A stretch of 64,000 bases of DNA from contig JAWZYU010000005.1 of assembly GCA_038380435.1 (NCBI GenBank), positions 34,122,001-34,186,000 on the forward strand. The letters are read 5' to 3'. Positions 1 to 9,249 of the stretch are shown here, piece after piece. A program made the translations under genes and the position numbers. Under the pieces are notes generated by a model. It was not told the DNA's origin, ran no database searches, and was given only the letters and a program-made list of their open reading frames with translations. Every line of letters begins with the position of its first letter. Positions within the stretch are counted from its first letter, which is position 1. The stretch comes from Ryuthela nishihirai (taxonomy: Eukaryota; Arthropoda; Arachnida; Araneae; Heptathelidae).

Positions 1-51
1 ACGCAGGTTTTTTTTATCACTAGCCAAGCAAGCTAACCACTCAGCCATGGG
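1..51 (-). repeat. SINE-B remnant, interrupted by SINE-A (continues at 400-411)
   Basis: The bases carry the tRNA-like head of the SINE-B family in reverse (compare 30621-30820): AGCCAAGC, GCTAACCACTC and GCCATGGG. The element is cut at the window edge and by the SINE-A copy at 52-399. The word ctcagccatggg (40-51) recurs as ctcagccacggg (400-411), which is both the end of this SINE-B and the target-site duplication of the inserted SINE-A. Confidence 0.8.
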
Positions 52-399
52 TTGGGTTGTTTTACCTCTGAGCAGCATTTTTTTGCACACCATGGGCTAA
101 ATGGCCAGGTCACAAGGACCCCGAAGGCTCAGAGAAGGTTGGGGGCGGGAACCCACTGGAACAGCTGTTGGGAGACAGATGGAACGTGCACAAGGTATGG
201 CTCTCCACACACGGGGCCACGGCTTAATGTCCCATCCGACGGACGGCGGCTTTTCCAAGCCCATCGGTGTCTCCTACTGACCGTGGGCAGGGTGGGGAAT
301 TTTGCGAAGATAAATCTACACACTGACCCAGCTGGGACTCGAACCTGTGAACTACAGATTACGAGCCTGTAGCACTTCCGATTGAGCCACTCCCGCCGC
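52..399 (-). mobile_element. SINE-A copy 1, nested in SINE-B
   Basis: tRNA-derived SINE in reverse: tail of GGGTT units at 52, body, then the tRNA-like head near 330-399 (on the minus strand an A box like TGGCTCAATCGG and a B box GGTTCGAGTCC). It is flanked by a 12-bp duplication (40-51 and 400-411, one mismatch). About 35 bases of the body found in other copies (the CTCCCGTCAAGGCCATCC part) are missing after position 180. Apparent reading frames here are SINE sequence, not genes. Confidence 0.9.
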
Positions 400-411
400 C
401 TCAGCCACGGG

Positions 412-780
412 ACGAAGTGGGCTGGTATAAATTCAAGAGGTCGATAAATTTTAACGGTACTGTTTACCGAATACTAAAAAAAATATTGAAACTGCTCCGT
501 TTCATTAGACTGCAAGGAGTAATAATCATTCGCGAATGGATGCTTAAAAAAATATATATATAATCTCGTTTGTAGAAAAGAAAAATATATATATTGTCTC
601 GTTGTTGAAAAGAGGTTCTAACAAGCCTCTTTTCATTTCTCAAGAGACATGCACTGTGAAGCAAGATGTGGTGTATGAGTTTTTTTTCGTTTGTAAGAAA
701 TACAAAGGAATAGAAAGGCACAAGGCTTCATGTGAATAATGGGGAAAAATGGGCATCGATTCGTCCTCACTTTTATTTCC
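412..780. other. AT-rich unique-looking DNA
   Basis: No gene or recognisable repeat seen. It contains short runs of TATATA and a repeated phrase around TCTCGTTTGTAGAAAAG / TCTCGTTGTTGAAAAG (563-615). Confidence 0.4.
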
Positions 781-986
781 AATTGGCCGAGGGGATAGCG
801 TGCTTGGCTGATTGGCATCGAATACTGATCAAAGAGATCTAGTATTCGAGCCTGGATAATGTATGAACTTTTCTTGTGTGGTCTTCCTGCTGAGATCTCG
901 CTTTTCACACAGATGTTCTTTGCGGTGTATTAAACTGAGAGCCTCATGTCAGTTCTCTGTGGCAAGCAGCGGCTTGGGGTGGGGTG
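781..986 (+). repeat. Old SINE-B copy
   Basis: Diverged plus-oriented SINE-B. A head TGGCCGAGGGGATAGCGTGC, a decayed B box near 845-855, the CTTCCTGCTGAGATCTC middle and the TCTGTGGCAAGCAGC end are in family order. The 3' part runs into a G-rich stretch. Confidence 0.7.
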
Positions 987-1053
987 GGGGGCAAATTCTT
1001 TTTGTTGGTTCATAATGGTGTACTCTCTGATTATTACTTCATTATCTGTATAT

Positions 1054-1235
1054 TCGTGGTCGAGTGGTTAGCGTGCTTGGCCAGTGATCAAAGGGATCTG
1101 GGTTCGATTCCTGGGTTAGGAAGGGATGTTTGTCTTTCTGCTGAGATCTCGCCTTCCTCACATACTTCTATGGCGTACTTTTATGATATCTGTGGCAAGC
1201 AGCTGTTTCAGGGGATATTTATTATTATTTTTGGC
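1054..1235 (+). repeat. Old SINE-B copy
   Basis: A box TGGTCGAGTGGTTAG, B box GGTTCGATTCC, middle CTGCTGAGATCTCGCC and end TGTGGCAAGCAGCTG with an ATT-rich tail. It is less diverged than its neighbour at 781-986 and in the same orientation. Confidence 0.8.
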
Positions 1236-1329
1236 TGATAATAGCTCAGAATCTGTTATTGATAAGTCAGAGTCTTCTGTAAGAGACCTAGTGCTGCTTT
1301 CAGTGTAAAAGGGGAAATCATTGGGGTCA

Positions 1330-1455
1330 TAAGATCACCGTCCATCGGTTGATATGTTAAACCGTGAACCCGTATGCGCGAGGGCCATACTCTGTGCACG
1401 TTAAAGAGCATGGTCTTGACGGGAGATTTCCATCTGTCTCGCAACAGCTGTCTAA
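1330..1455 (+). repeat. SINE-A fragment (body only)
   Basis: A decayed central block of SINE-A: ACCGTCCATCGGTTG, the TGTGCACGTTAAAGAGC phrase, TTGACGGGAG and CAACAGCTGT occur in family order. The head and tail are absent. Confidence 0.7.
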
Positions 1456-1459
1456 TGAC

Positions 1460-2447
1460 TCCCTTTTCTCCAAAATTACTTTCTTTTTTTCTCTTAAAAA
1501 AAGCATAGAGAAAAAAAGAGAGTCTAATGACTCTTTTTTTTCTCAATGCAGCTTTGTTCTTGCTACCCGGCGATTTGCCTCATTTGTGTGTGCGGTAAAA
1601 CAATCCAACTCCAAGTTTTTTGACCCTCTGAAGAAACTATTTCTCTTACCTTCAGCCTTCTAATGTTAGAGAAATTTTAAAACAATTATTTTTTATAGAT
1701 TTTCATTTGAACATTTTCATTCACATGGCCAGAATCATTCTATGTATCAGCTGAAGTTCAGGGTGAATACATATGAAATATTTTCGATCGTTTTAAAACA
1801 ATAATCTACCGAATTTAATTCTCCCCCCCCCTAAGGTTTCTTCTTTACAAATTTATCAATTACTTGGTCAGATAAAGTCAAGCTGATGTGCCTTATTGTC
1901 GCCAAATTGATATTTTGACCAGAACTTAGTCGAAACTGAAACATGCGGTTTTCAATAAAATTCTTTCTCAGTTTTCAATTTGAAAAACTTTAGCGTGAAA
2001 ATTTAATTATCAGAATTAGTTACTGAACTTTTATTACCAAAAATTAACAATTTAATTATTAACTTTTCATATTTTTATTTAGCACGGTTTGCGCTGATTT
2101 CGGTTTTGTGACTGAACACTCTTCCCCCATTACTATGCCTTTGAATTAATGAAACAGTTTGGACTTTGTTGTTGAGGCGTTCAGGGAATTCTAGTACAGA
2201 CATTGTTGTTCAATTTAAAAATAGTATATCACCTTCCAGACGCAGTTTCCTGAATAAGCCATGATCACGAAATGTTGCAAATTCCTGCAAAATCTTTCGT
2301 TGGGTTTTCGTTTTGCTTAACTATTAGGCAAACAATTTTGCTAACTAACACTACACATTTTTGGAACTAGGAACGTGCCTCACTTGTCTCCGGCAGCATA
2401 TTATAGCAGATGTATTAAAGGGAACGAACTCCTGCACAGAAAAAAAA
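1460..2447. other. AT-rich intergenic DNA
   Basis: No gene or repeat recognised, apart from a short duplicated phrase TCTAATGACTC (near 1451 and 1523) beside T-rich runs. Confidence 0.4.
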
Positions 2448-2894
2448 ATTGTATGTAAAAGAGGTTTATGGAAAAAAATTATATGTAAAAGAGGTTTATG
2501 GGAAAAAATTGTATGTAAAAGAGGTTTATGGAAAAAATTGTATGTAAAAGAGGTTTATGTGAAAAAAATTGTATGTAAAAGAGGTTTATGGAAAAAAAAT
2601 TGTATGTAAAAGAGGTTTATGGAAAAAAAATTGTATGTAAAAGAGGTTTATGGGAAAAAATTGTATGTAAAAGAGGTTTATGAAAAAAAAATTGTATGTA
2701 AAAGAGGTTTATGGAAAAAATTGTATGTAAAAGAGGTTTATGGAAAAAAATGTATGTAAAAGAGGTTTATGGGAAAAAATTTTATGTAAAAGAGGTTTAC
2801 GGGAAAAAATTGCATGTAAAAGAGGTTTATGGGAAAAAATTGTAGTAAAAGAGGTTTATGGAAAAAATTTGCATGTAAAAGAGGTTTATGGAAA
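2448..2894 (+). repeat. 30-bp minisatellite, 15 units
   Basis: Fifteen copies of GAGGTTTAtG at 2461, 2491, 2521, 2550, 2581, 2612, 2643, 2673, 2704, 2733, 2762, 2792, 2822, 2851 and 2881. The spacing is 29-31 bases. The unit is roughly TTGTATGTAAAA plus GAGGTTTATGG plus an A run; nearly all length change lies in the A run. The long reading frame through it is a by-product of the repeat. Confidence 0.95.
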
Positions 2895-3241
2895 ATAATA
2901 TTAATATAATCATAAATTTTAAAAAGCTTATTTTCCCCCCTAAATTCCGATAATGCAGTTGTATAATTACAAATTTAGCACGACCGAATAGAAAGTTGCT
3001 TGAGAGGTTCAGCGTTAAGAACATTTCGCACATGTTTGTCATTACTACAACTTTTGGAGACAGAAAGCATCAAGATCACCGAGAGCACTGACCAAAGAAC
3101 TGCACCCAGGGGTGGTTATTCTGAGAAGAGCAGCCCGATTCAAGCTGGCAATCGCCCTCTGAATTTTATAACTTTGTCCTCTCGATTGTTCAAACAAAGG
3201 ATTGGAGAAAGTCCGATCATCTGACTCGGATATTCGAAGGT
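2895..3241. other. Unassigned DNA
   Basis: No gene or known repeat was recognised; moderately GC-balanced from 3060 to 3220. Confidence 0.35.
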
Positions 3242-3330
3242 TATAAAAAAATAAATACCCCCTCAAGCAGCTGCTTGCCACAGAGGTCTGACAGGAGCCT
3301 GTCAGTTTATATGCCACAGTAGGAGATATT
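3242..3330 (-). repeat. SINE-B 3' fragment
   Basis: AATAAATACCCCCTCAAGC followed by the TTGCCACAGAGGTCTGACAG and CAGTTTATATGCCACAGTAG blocks. The copy stops before the tRNA-like head. Confidence 0.85.
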
Positions 3331-3473
3331 CACCTAATTGTGGAGATGTTCGTCTCTGATGGTGGTGATTTAGCTGCCTAAGTGGTTCCAAATATAAGTT
3401 TAATTCTGAGTGTAAGTATTTATAGAAAGGGTACAAAATCTTTAACTTAGAGTTCGTCTGAAGCAGTGGTTCT

Positions 3474-3600
3474 TAATAGAGGAGTTTTAGAAATTTCTGG
3501 GGAGGGGTTCTCGAGTTTTTCTGCGAAAATAGTTAATATCGAATCTTCATAGATTAATATATATCTTTTCATAAAGGGAACGGTCCTTTTCTAAGACGGA
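3474..3600 (+). repeat. Dispersed repeat R3 (hAT-like end)
   Basis: It begins with CAGTGGTTCTTAATAG, a typical hAT terminal sequence. It shares GAGTTTTAGAAATTT, the GAGTTTT-CTGCGAAA block and following bases with 16975-17050. No matching right end was found. Both R3 copies lie just upstream of a copy of the 212-bp hAT MITE family. Confidence 0.55.
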
Positions 3601-3865
3601 AACGTCTTAGAAACGAAAATGCATTTTCTCTAGAAGTGAAAAAAAAAATAACTTTTCTTAAAAAGAGGCATCACACGCTTTTGTTAGAGACTTCATTTCT
3701 CTTCAGGTTTCCATATTTCGGCAAAATAAAATCGAAATTTATGGCAGAAATGAGCTCATAAAAAAAGGACTCGTGTGCTAGGTTTCTACAGCAAAACTGC
3801 AGTGAAATTTGAAGAAAATTTCAGTTTTTAAAAAGAAATCGAAAGAAGCGCGAAGCTCTCTAGAG

Positions 3866-4077
3866 AAGTGGTTCTAAACATTTTATGCTTCACGTACTCC
3901 TGGAAATGTGTATGTAACTGGCGTAGCCCTTGTATAGATAGATAAAATTATAGTTATAATATAACAATGGGAATAAAATAAAACATGTATATTATATATA
4001 ACATATATCTAGCGACTTTTGAGCTTTCACGGCGTACCCCAAAAAAATTTACCGCGTACCCCACTTGAGAATCCGTA
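3866..4077 (-). mobile_element. hAT-type MITE (parent of the 128-bp satellite)
   Basis: 212 bp with imperfect inverted ends (AAGTGGTTCTAAAC and CTTGAGAATCCGTA; family form CAGTGGTTCTCAAC). Flanking 8-mers are ctctagag (3858-3865) and ctctagac (4078-4085), a 7/8 target duplication. The left half is the reverse complement of one 128-bp unit of the array at 17.3-20 kb; the right half matches the unique left part of that composite element. It carries no coding capacity. Confidence 0.88.
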
Positions 4078-4249
4078 CTCTAGACTGTAGCGGATTCAGT
4101 AATACCCCAGATGAAAGGCAATTCTAGTGATTATCATTTATTCGCATTTTAATCATCGATCATCCAAGCATTCTTTGGAATTTATTTCATTTAAATAAAA
4201 AAATAAGAAAGGTTTGAACAAAAACGTTTTTCCGAACAAAAACGTTTTA

Positions 4250-4420
4250 TCGTGTTCTAACCGTCAACAGGGAGTACTGGAGCAACTGTTTGGTTTCCGT
4301 GCTTTTTCAATAAGAAAAGTTTTATTTCGTTTCTTTTTGCCACATCTCGTATCATGGGTGTCAACAGGGGGGACACTCCCGCCGTCACATCCCACTTCCC
4401 TCCTCCCCACTCTCCAGTTA
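4250..4420 (+). pseudogene. mariner-like transposase C-terminal remnant
   Basis: This is an inverted copy of 6425-6590, sharing GAGTACTGGAGCAACTGTTTG-like and GTGCTTTTTCAATAAG phrases. The plus frame reads NREYW...FQ, matching the end of mariner transposases (N-G-E-Y-F pattern) but broken. The 3' flank ATGGGTGTCAACAGGG is shared too. Confidence 0.5.
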
Positions 4421-4672
4421 GGGCGGAGGTTGACTCAGTCGGTACAGCGCCAGGATAGTAATCTGCGATTCTTAGATTCGAGTTTGACCTTTCATAGAGC
4501 GCCAGGATAGTAATCTGCGATTCGTAGATTCGAATTTGACCTTTCGTAGAGCGCCATTGTTTTTTAGATAATGGGCGTGGCTTCTTAGAATATGTTTAAT
4601 AATATCTACTGTTGTTTACATTAACTATATTTGTTATAAAAAACAAAACAAAGACAGTTATACATCAATATC
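4421..4672 (+). mobile_element. SINE-C copy 1 with internal duplication
   Basis: tRNA-like head GGGCGGAGGTTGACTCAG followed by a B-box-like AGATTCGAGTTTGA. It resembles the SINE-A head but has a different body (TTAGATAATGGGCGTGGC, GACAGTTATACATCAATA). A second copy lies at 6191-6386. Here a 52-bp block (4446-4497) is repeated at 4498-4549, so the B box is present twice. No target duplication was found. Confidence 0.7.
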
Positions 4673-5185
4673 TAATCTAAACGTTTATCAGGGACATGGA
4701 ACTACTGTACGCACCCAGTCCTGGAACGAGGTTTGTTCGACGATTGGATGGGTATTAATATTGTTACGACAGATGAACATGCTGCAATGAACTTATGGTA
4801 GATGTGTCATGAACGCTGGCACATGCTTCATCGTGTCAATTACATTATCAACTGATTAGAACGGAGAGACGCTTTGAATAATAAGAATTGTGGAGGAAAA
4901 ACGAAAGGTATAGTGGAGTAGTAAAGAAAGATAGAGTGTGTTGAATTAGTGTTGTGTGATGCTACGTATGAAGACTGCTCTTATTTGATTCAAGATGAAG
5001 CCTTGTTCCGAATGTGAAAGGGTTAATATCGAAACAGTAAAGTTTGCTTTGGGTCCTCTATCAGGGAAGGTTAATGCTAGATGTTTCGCATCTATAAGGT
5101 ATAAAGTATTGTTAAGGTAGTTTTGTATCACAAATGAAATTCAATATTGATTGGTTTGTTGAATGTTACAAGGTAATAGGTTCTA
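4673..5185. other. Unassigned AT-rich DNA
   Basis: No gene, RNA or repeat recognised. Confidence 0.35.
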
Positions 5186-5197
5186 TTTTGTCATAGG

Positions 5198-5585
5198 TTG
5201 GGTTGGGTTGTTTTACCTCTGAGCGGCACTTTTTTGCACACCATGGGCTAAATGGCCAGATCACATGGACCCCGAAGGCTCAGAGAAGGTTGGGGGAGGG
5301 GACCCACTGGAACAGCTGTTGGGAGACAGATGGTAGCTTCCCGTCAAGGCCATCCAGCGTGTTCTTTAACGTGCACAGGGTATGACTCTCCCGCACACGG
5401 GGCCACGGCTTAACGTCCCATCCGACGGACGGCGGCCTTTCCAAGTCCATCGGTGTCCCCTACTGACCGTGGGCAGGGCGGGGAATTTTGCGGAGGTAAA
5501 TCTCAACGCTGACCCAGCTGGGACTCGAACCTGGGAACTACAGATTACGAGCCTGGCGCGCTACCGACTGAACCACCCCCGCCCC
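5198..5585 (-). mobile_element. SINE-A copy 2, full length
   Basis: 388 bp, complete: GGGTT-unit tail, body, and tRNA-like head ending at the GGGGCGGGGGTGG start (in reverse). A perfect 12-bp duplication ttttgtcatagg lies at 5186-5197 and 5586-5597. The head's anticodon-loop position reads CTCGTAA, so the founder may have been a tRNA-Thr(CGT); this is an inference from one loop. Confidence 0.95.
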
Positions 5586-5597
5586 TTTTGTCATAGG

Positions 5598-6190
5598 AGA
5601 TTAATATTGACAGCATTGTGGTTTAAACATTGAAAATTAGTTAAGTACAGTAAATCGTTCTTTTTATGGTTTTACTTTATACTAAGGGGAAAAGAAATAC
5701 TTGTGTTTAGATAAGATTGTTTTATTTGTATGATTTTGTGCCTTTGTAATAAATTACTTCATTCATACTTTGGTTTGATAAATATACTTTAGACCTCACG
5801 CTCAGTTCCCATCCGTTTAAATTCATAACATTATATTGGCAGGATTGGTAACTGCCGTTCATTTTAAAGCATTCTTATAAAGAAATTGTAAGACAGTTCT
5901 GAATTCAATAACCGCTCTGCAGACAGAAAAAGGTTTCGTTCGTAATTAAAGAGAGTTGTATAAAAAAAAAAATGATGTGTCCTGGGTCAAGTGATGCCTC
6001 TATTAAGGGAAAATCCCCGGCCAATGAAGAAGACTGTACGCCTTTCTAAGTCATTACCCTTCAATTGAGATTAAGGTAATACGCTTCGTGTAAAGCTGTA
6101 AACACCTACAAGAAATTTCGTCCAAATAGTTCATTATGTCTATATTAGATGGCAGCACGGTAACTTCTACTTCTCTATTTTTCTCCAATT
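5598..6190. other. Unassigned AT-rich DNA
   Basis: No gene or repeat recognised. Confidence 0.35.
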
Positions 6191-6386
6191 AGGGCGGGGT
6201 TGACTCAGTCGATACAGCGCCAGGATAGTAGTCTGCGATTCTTAGATTCGAGTTTGACCTTTAATAGAGCGCCACTGTGTTTTAGATAATGGGCCTGGCT
6301 TCTTAGAATATGTTTAATCATATCTACTGTTGTTTACATTAACTATATTTGTTACAAAAAAAAAAAGACAGTTATACATCAATATA
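6191..6386 (+). mobile_element. SINE-C copy 2
   Basis: It shares the tRNA-like head (GGGCGGGGTTGACTCAG), one B-box region and the same 3' body as the copy at 4421, without the 52-bp duplication. Confidence 0.7.
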
Positions 6387-6424
6387 CAGCGATAGCAAAA
6401 TAGAACAAATCGCATCTCCAGGTG

Positions 6425-6900
6425 GGGGGGGGGAGGGAAGTGGGATGTGCGGGCGGGGGTGTCCCCCCTGTTGACACCCATGATACGAGGTATGACAAAA
6501 GGAAACGAAATTACATCAATAAAACTTTTATTATTGAAAAAGCACGGAAATCAGACGTTGCTCCAGTCAAAGTACTCCCCGTTGGCTATAACTCACTTCT
6601 TCATTTTCGCGTTCCATTCTTCTAAAGGTCTTTGAAAGTCCACTTTGGAAATGTTTTTTTTTATGTGTTGCACGTCGCCAAAATGGGCCCCCTTTCATAG
6701 AGTGGGTGTTCCATCGTTACAATTTTGCTTTGGACCAAAAATTGTTTCAGCAATAATGTTGAAATTCGATCACACAGTATTCATCGTCTTACAAGTCGGT
6801 TTCTTTTATGGGCTAACACATACACTCTTCACCCGTTTCGAACATGGGAGATGTTGTTAGAACCAGAAGCAGAAACCAGCTGAAACAGGTATTGTATCCG
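6425..6900 (-). pseudogene. mariner-like transposase 3' remnant
   Basis: Reading the minus strand upward from 6627 gives PLEEWNAKMKK, a stop, then VIANGEYFDWSNV, a stop and FPCFFN. This is the C-terminal signature of mariner transposases (basic run, then N/G-x-Y-F about a dozen residues on). Stops break it, and the catalytic DD34D part is not visible. 6425-6590 is an inverted copy of 4250-4420. It could instead belong to a related IS630-type family. Confidence 0.55.
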
Positions 6901-7079
6901 TTTGATTGTTGAGGGGGTATTATACTACACGTGCATCTCGTTTGTTCATTTTCACATTACAAGAAATTTTTTTTATTGAAATGGAGGCAAAAATTATAAA
7001 CCAGAACGGCTTTCTTTCCCGTTAAATTTAATTCAATCTCTTGAACCATTCAGGTTAACCGAATAACAGCCTGCGTGAC

Positions 7080-8290
7080 AAATTTTCATCACCAACAGCT
7101 CTAATGAAAGAGTTGATCTCATCAACATCATTTGCCAAAAGGGCTAAATCATCAGCATAATCTAAATCAGAAATTTTCAGATCTCTAGACCATTTAAGGC
7201 CAAAATCTTTTCCTTTCAGTCAATTTCTGACAACATAATCAATAATCAAAATAAAGAGAAAAAGAGACAAAATGCACCCTTGTAGAACACAGAAGCAATC
7301 CTAAACCAATTGCACAAGACTTACTAACTCTCACATACGACTCAGTGTGTGAGAGTTGTAACTCATGAGAGTCATAGAGAGCTTTCATTATGCTAACTAA
7401 CTTGTCTGATATGCCACACGATCTCATGATCAACCACAAATTATGACGATCAACAGAGTCAAAAGCCATTTTGAAATCAACAAAGACTGTCATAATGCTA
7501 AGTATCCTATCATTGTAAGAATTTGACATAACTCGGTCTCTCAGTGCTAAAAGTAACTGTTTTTTAAACCTTAGCACACTTCTTAAATTTAAGTTGAAGG
7601 ACACTTTTAACAAGATAATGGTCAGATCCAATTTCAGCTCCCCTATATAATCTGGTATTCCTAACAGAATTAGTCCATTTGCTGTTAATTAATATACAAT
7701 CAATGCAATCCAGCTGGTAAAACCCATGTACACTTATATATGTCGCGATGTTTGCAATGAGTATTAGGTATTCTCAAACCTTTAAGTTTACTTACGTGTA
7801 GGAAACGTTCTCCATTACCCTTACAACTACTAATACCAAAGAAACATATCACCCCTCTCCGAAGATCAGAGTCAATTTTAGCATTGACGTCATCTAGAAC
7901 AAGGGTAATAGAATTAAAAATGTCCTGAAGTTGTTCGCAAAATGTATCTTTGTCGCCTTATCGGAGTACTTGATGGGGCATAACAACAAATAATAATTCT
8001 CGTCTTTAATGCTTGTTTAAAATTTAGCTGTAAGAAACCTTTCATTAATGCACTCATATTCTAGAATGGCATCACTAGTATATCTGTCTGCTGAGAAGCA
8101 AACCTACATCTTAAAGATGCTTCCCTTTTCGAAACGAGAAATTTAAGATTATTTTATAGTAATTGGCCTTAATTTGCCATCTAGTCTCTTGCAAGCTGAG
8201 AATATCTAGGTTATAATGGTGGAACTTGACAAGACAGAGAATAATCTCTTTGCAGAGTCCTCACATTCCAAGAACTTGTGGAGAGAAAAT
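7080..8290 (-). pseudogene. Non-LTR retrotransposon (RTE-like) relic: endonuclease plus partial reverse transcriptase
   Basis: On the minus strand the order is an AP-endonuclease domain then reverse transcriptase. Visible pieces are SWNVRTL (near 8275), DILSLQETRW (near 8200), CYAPSS (near 7980), LDDVNAKI (near 7890), IYKCTWVLPAG and AEIGSDHYLVKS (near 7630). Reverse transcriptase follows: VDFKMAFDSVDRHNLW (near 7470; motif A) and LDYADDLALLAN (YADD at 7148-7159). The join from endonuclease end to motif A is too short, so part of the reverse transcriptase was deleted. Stops and frameshifts make it non-functional. Assignment to the RTE group rests on the endonuclease-RT style and is tentative. 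Confidence 0.85.
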
Positions 8291-8548
8291 GATTAGTGGG
8301 ATATTTAAAGAAACAATGTTTTTGAGCGAGGAAGTGCAGACAATATCAAAGAGCCTATAATTGCAGGCATGGAGCGAAGACCTGTTCCCCACTACTACTG
8401 GCTGAAGTCGTTTACACTGGTAAGACTTCCAATGTAGGTTTCACGGTGCCTGTAGAGGCAAGAGTTCAAATATCTGCGATGGCCACTAATCAGAATTAAC
8501 CACCAGCTGATAAAACATATCCTGTGAATTTATTGACTTGGGGCTCCC

Positions 8549-8611
8549 AACCTATAAACAAAGAGAAAGCAGTAGTGGGGTCCCACTATGCTTTCTCTTT
8601 GTTTATAGGTT
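8549..8611. repeat. Short hairpin, 22-bp perfect arms
   Basis: Arms 8549-8570 and 8590-8611 are exact reverse complements (AACCTATAAACAAAG...). The spacer is AGTAGTGGGGTCCCACTAT, the same 19 bases found in both arms of the neighbouring palindrome (8739-8757 and the reverse near 9113-9131). Confidence 0.9.
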
Positions 8612-8620
8612 GTTTATAGG

Positions 8621-9249
8621 TTGGATCTTCGGTGTATATACCAACCTGAATGGAATAATGAATCTTAGTTTGATTATGCATCCCGAATATGCCGCACTGG
8701 TGGGCTTCTGTTCATGGAAAATTTCCTGCTATGCTTTCAGTAGTGGGGTCCCACTATACGGTAATTAATACTTCGGGTCTGACGTCACAAGCCATGCCCA
8801 CTCCCAGCCACGCCCCCTTATTAATATGCATAATTCATAATTAATACCCAATTAATAACTAATCAATAATTAATTAAAATTAATTAATCCCCTTTATTAA
8901 AAAAACTCCCTTTATTAAAAATTCCTCCCCTTTCTCCGCTTCCTTCCCCCCCTCTTTAACCCGTGGCGCCATCTGGTGATTATGAGGAGTACTATTCTTA
9001 GAAAAACCCTAATTAATTAATTATTAATTAGTTATTAATTGGTTATTAATTATGAATTATGGCCGGAAGTGGTCATGGCTTGTGACGTCAAACCAGTAGT
9101 ATTAATTACCATATAGTGGGACCCCACTACTGAAAGCATAGCAGGAAATTTTCCATGAACAGAAGCCCACCAGTGCGGCATATTCGGGATGCATAATCAA
9201 ACTAAGATTCATTATTCCATTCAGGTTGGTATATATACCGAAGATCCAA
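8621..9249. repeat. 0.63-kb palindrome
   Basis: Left arm (8621-8890) and right arm (about 9008-9249) are close inverted copies, including the AGTGGGGTCCCACT motif, a GACGTCA site and an AT-rich TTAATTAATT zone. About 115 bases of C-rich spacer lie between (about 8891-9007). The outer 16 bases of both arms are the end of the Tc1-like element that starts at 9234. Identical 40-residue peptides can be read from the two arms on opposite strands; they are not genes. Confidence 0.9.

Noticed and set aside
52..60. Telomere-like TTGGG repeats at SINE-A ends
   Set aside because: Only 2-4 units, always attached to SINE-A; arthropod telomere repeats are TTAGG.
5203..5385. A seemingly conserved protein (starts MGCFTSERHFFAHHGLNG) found at about ten places on both strands
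   Set aside because: All instances are one frame of the reverse strand of SINE-A; they share target duplications and DNA-level identity in all frames, so it is repeat sequence, not a gene family.
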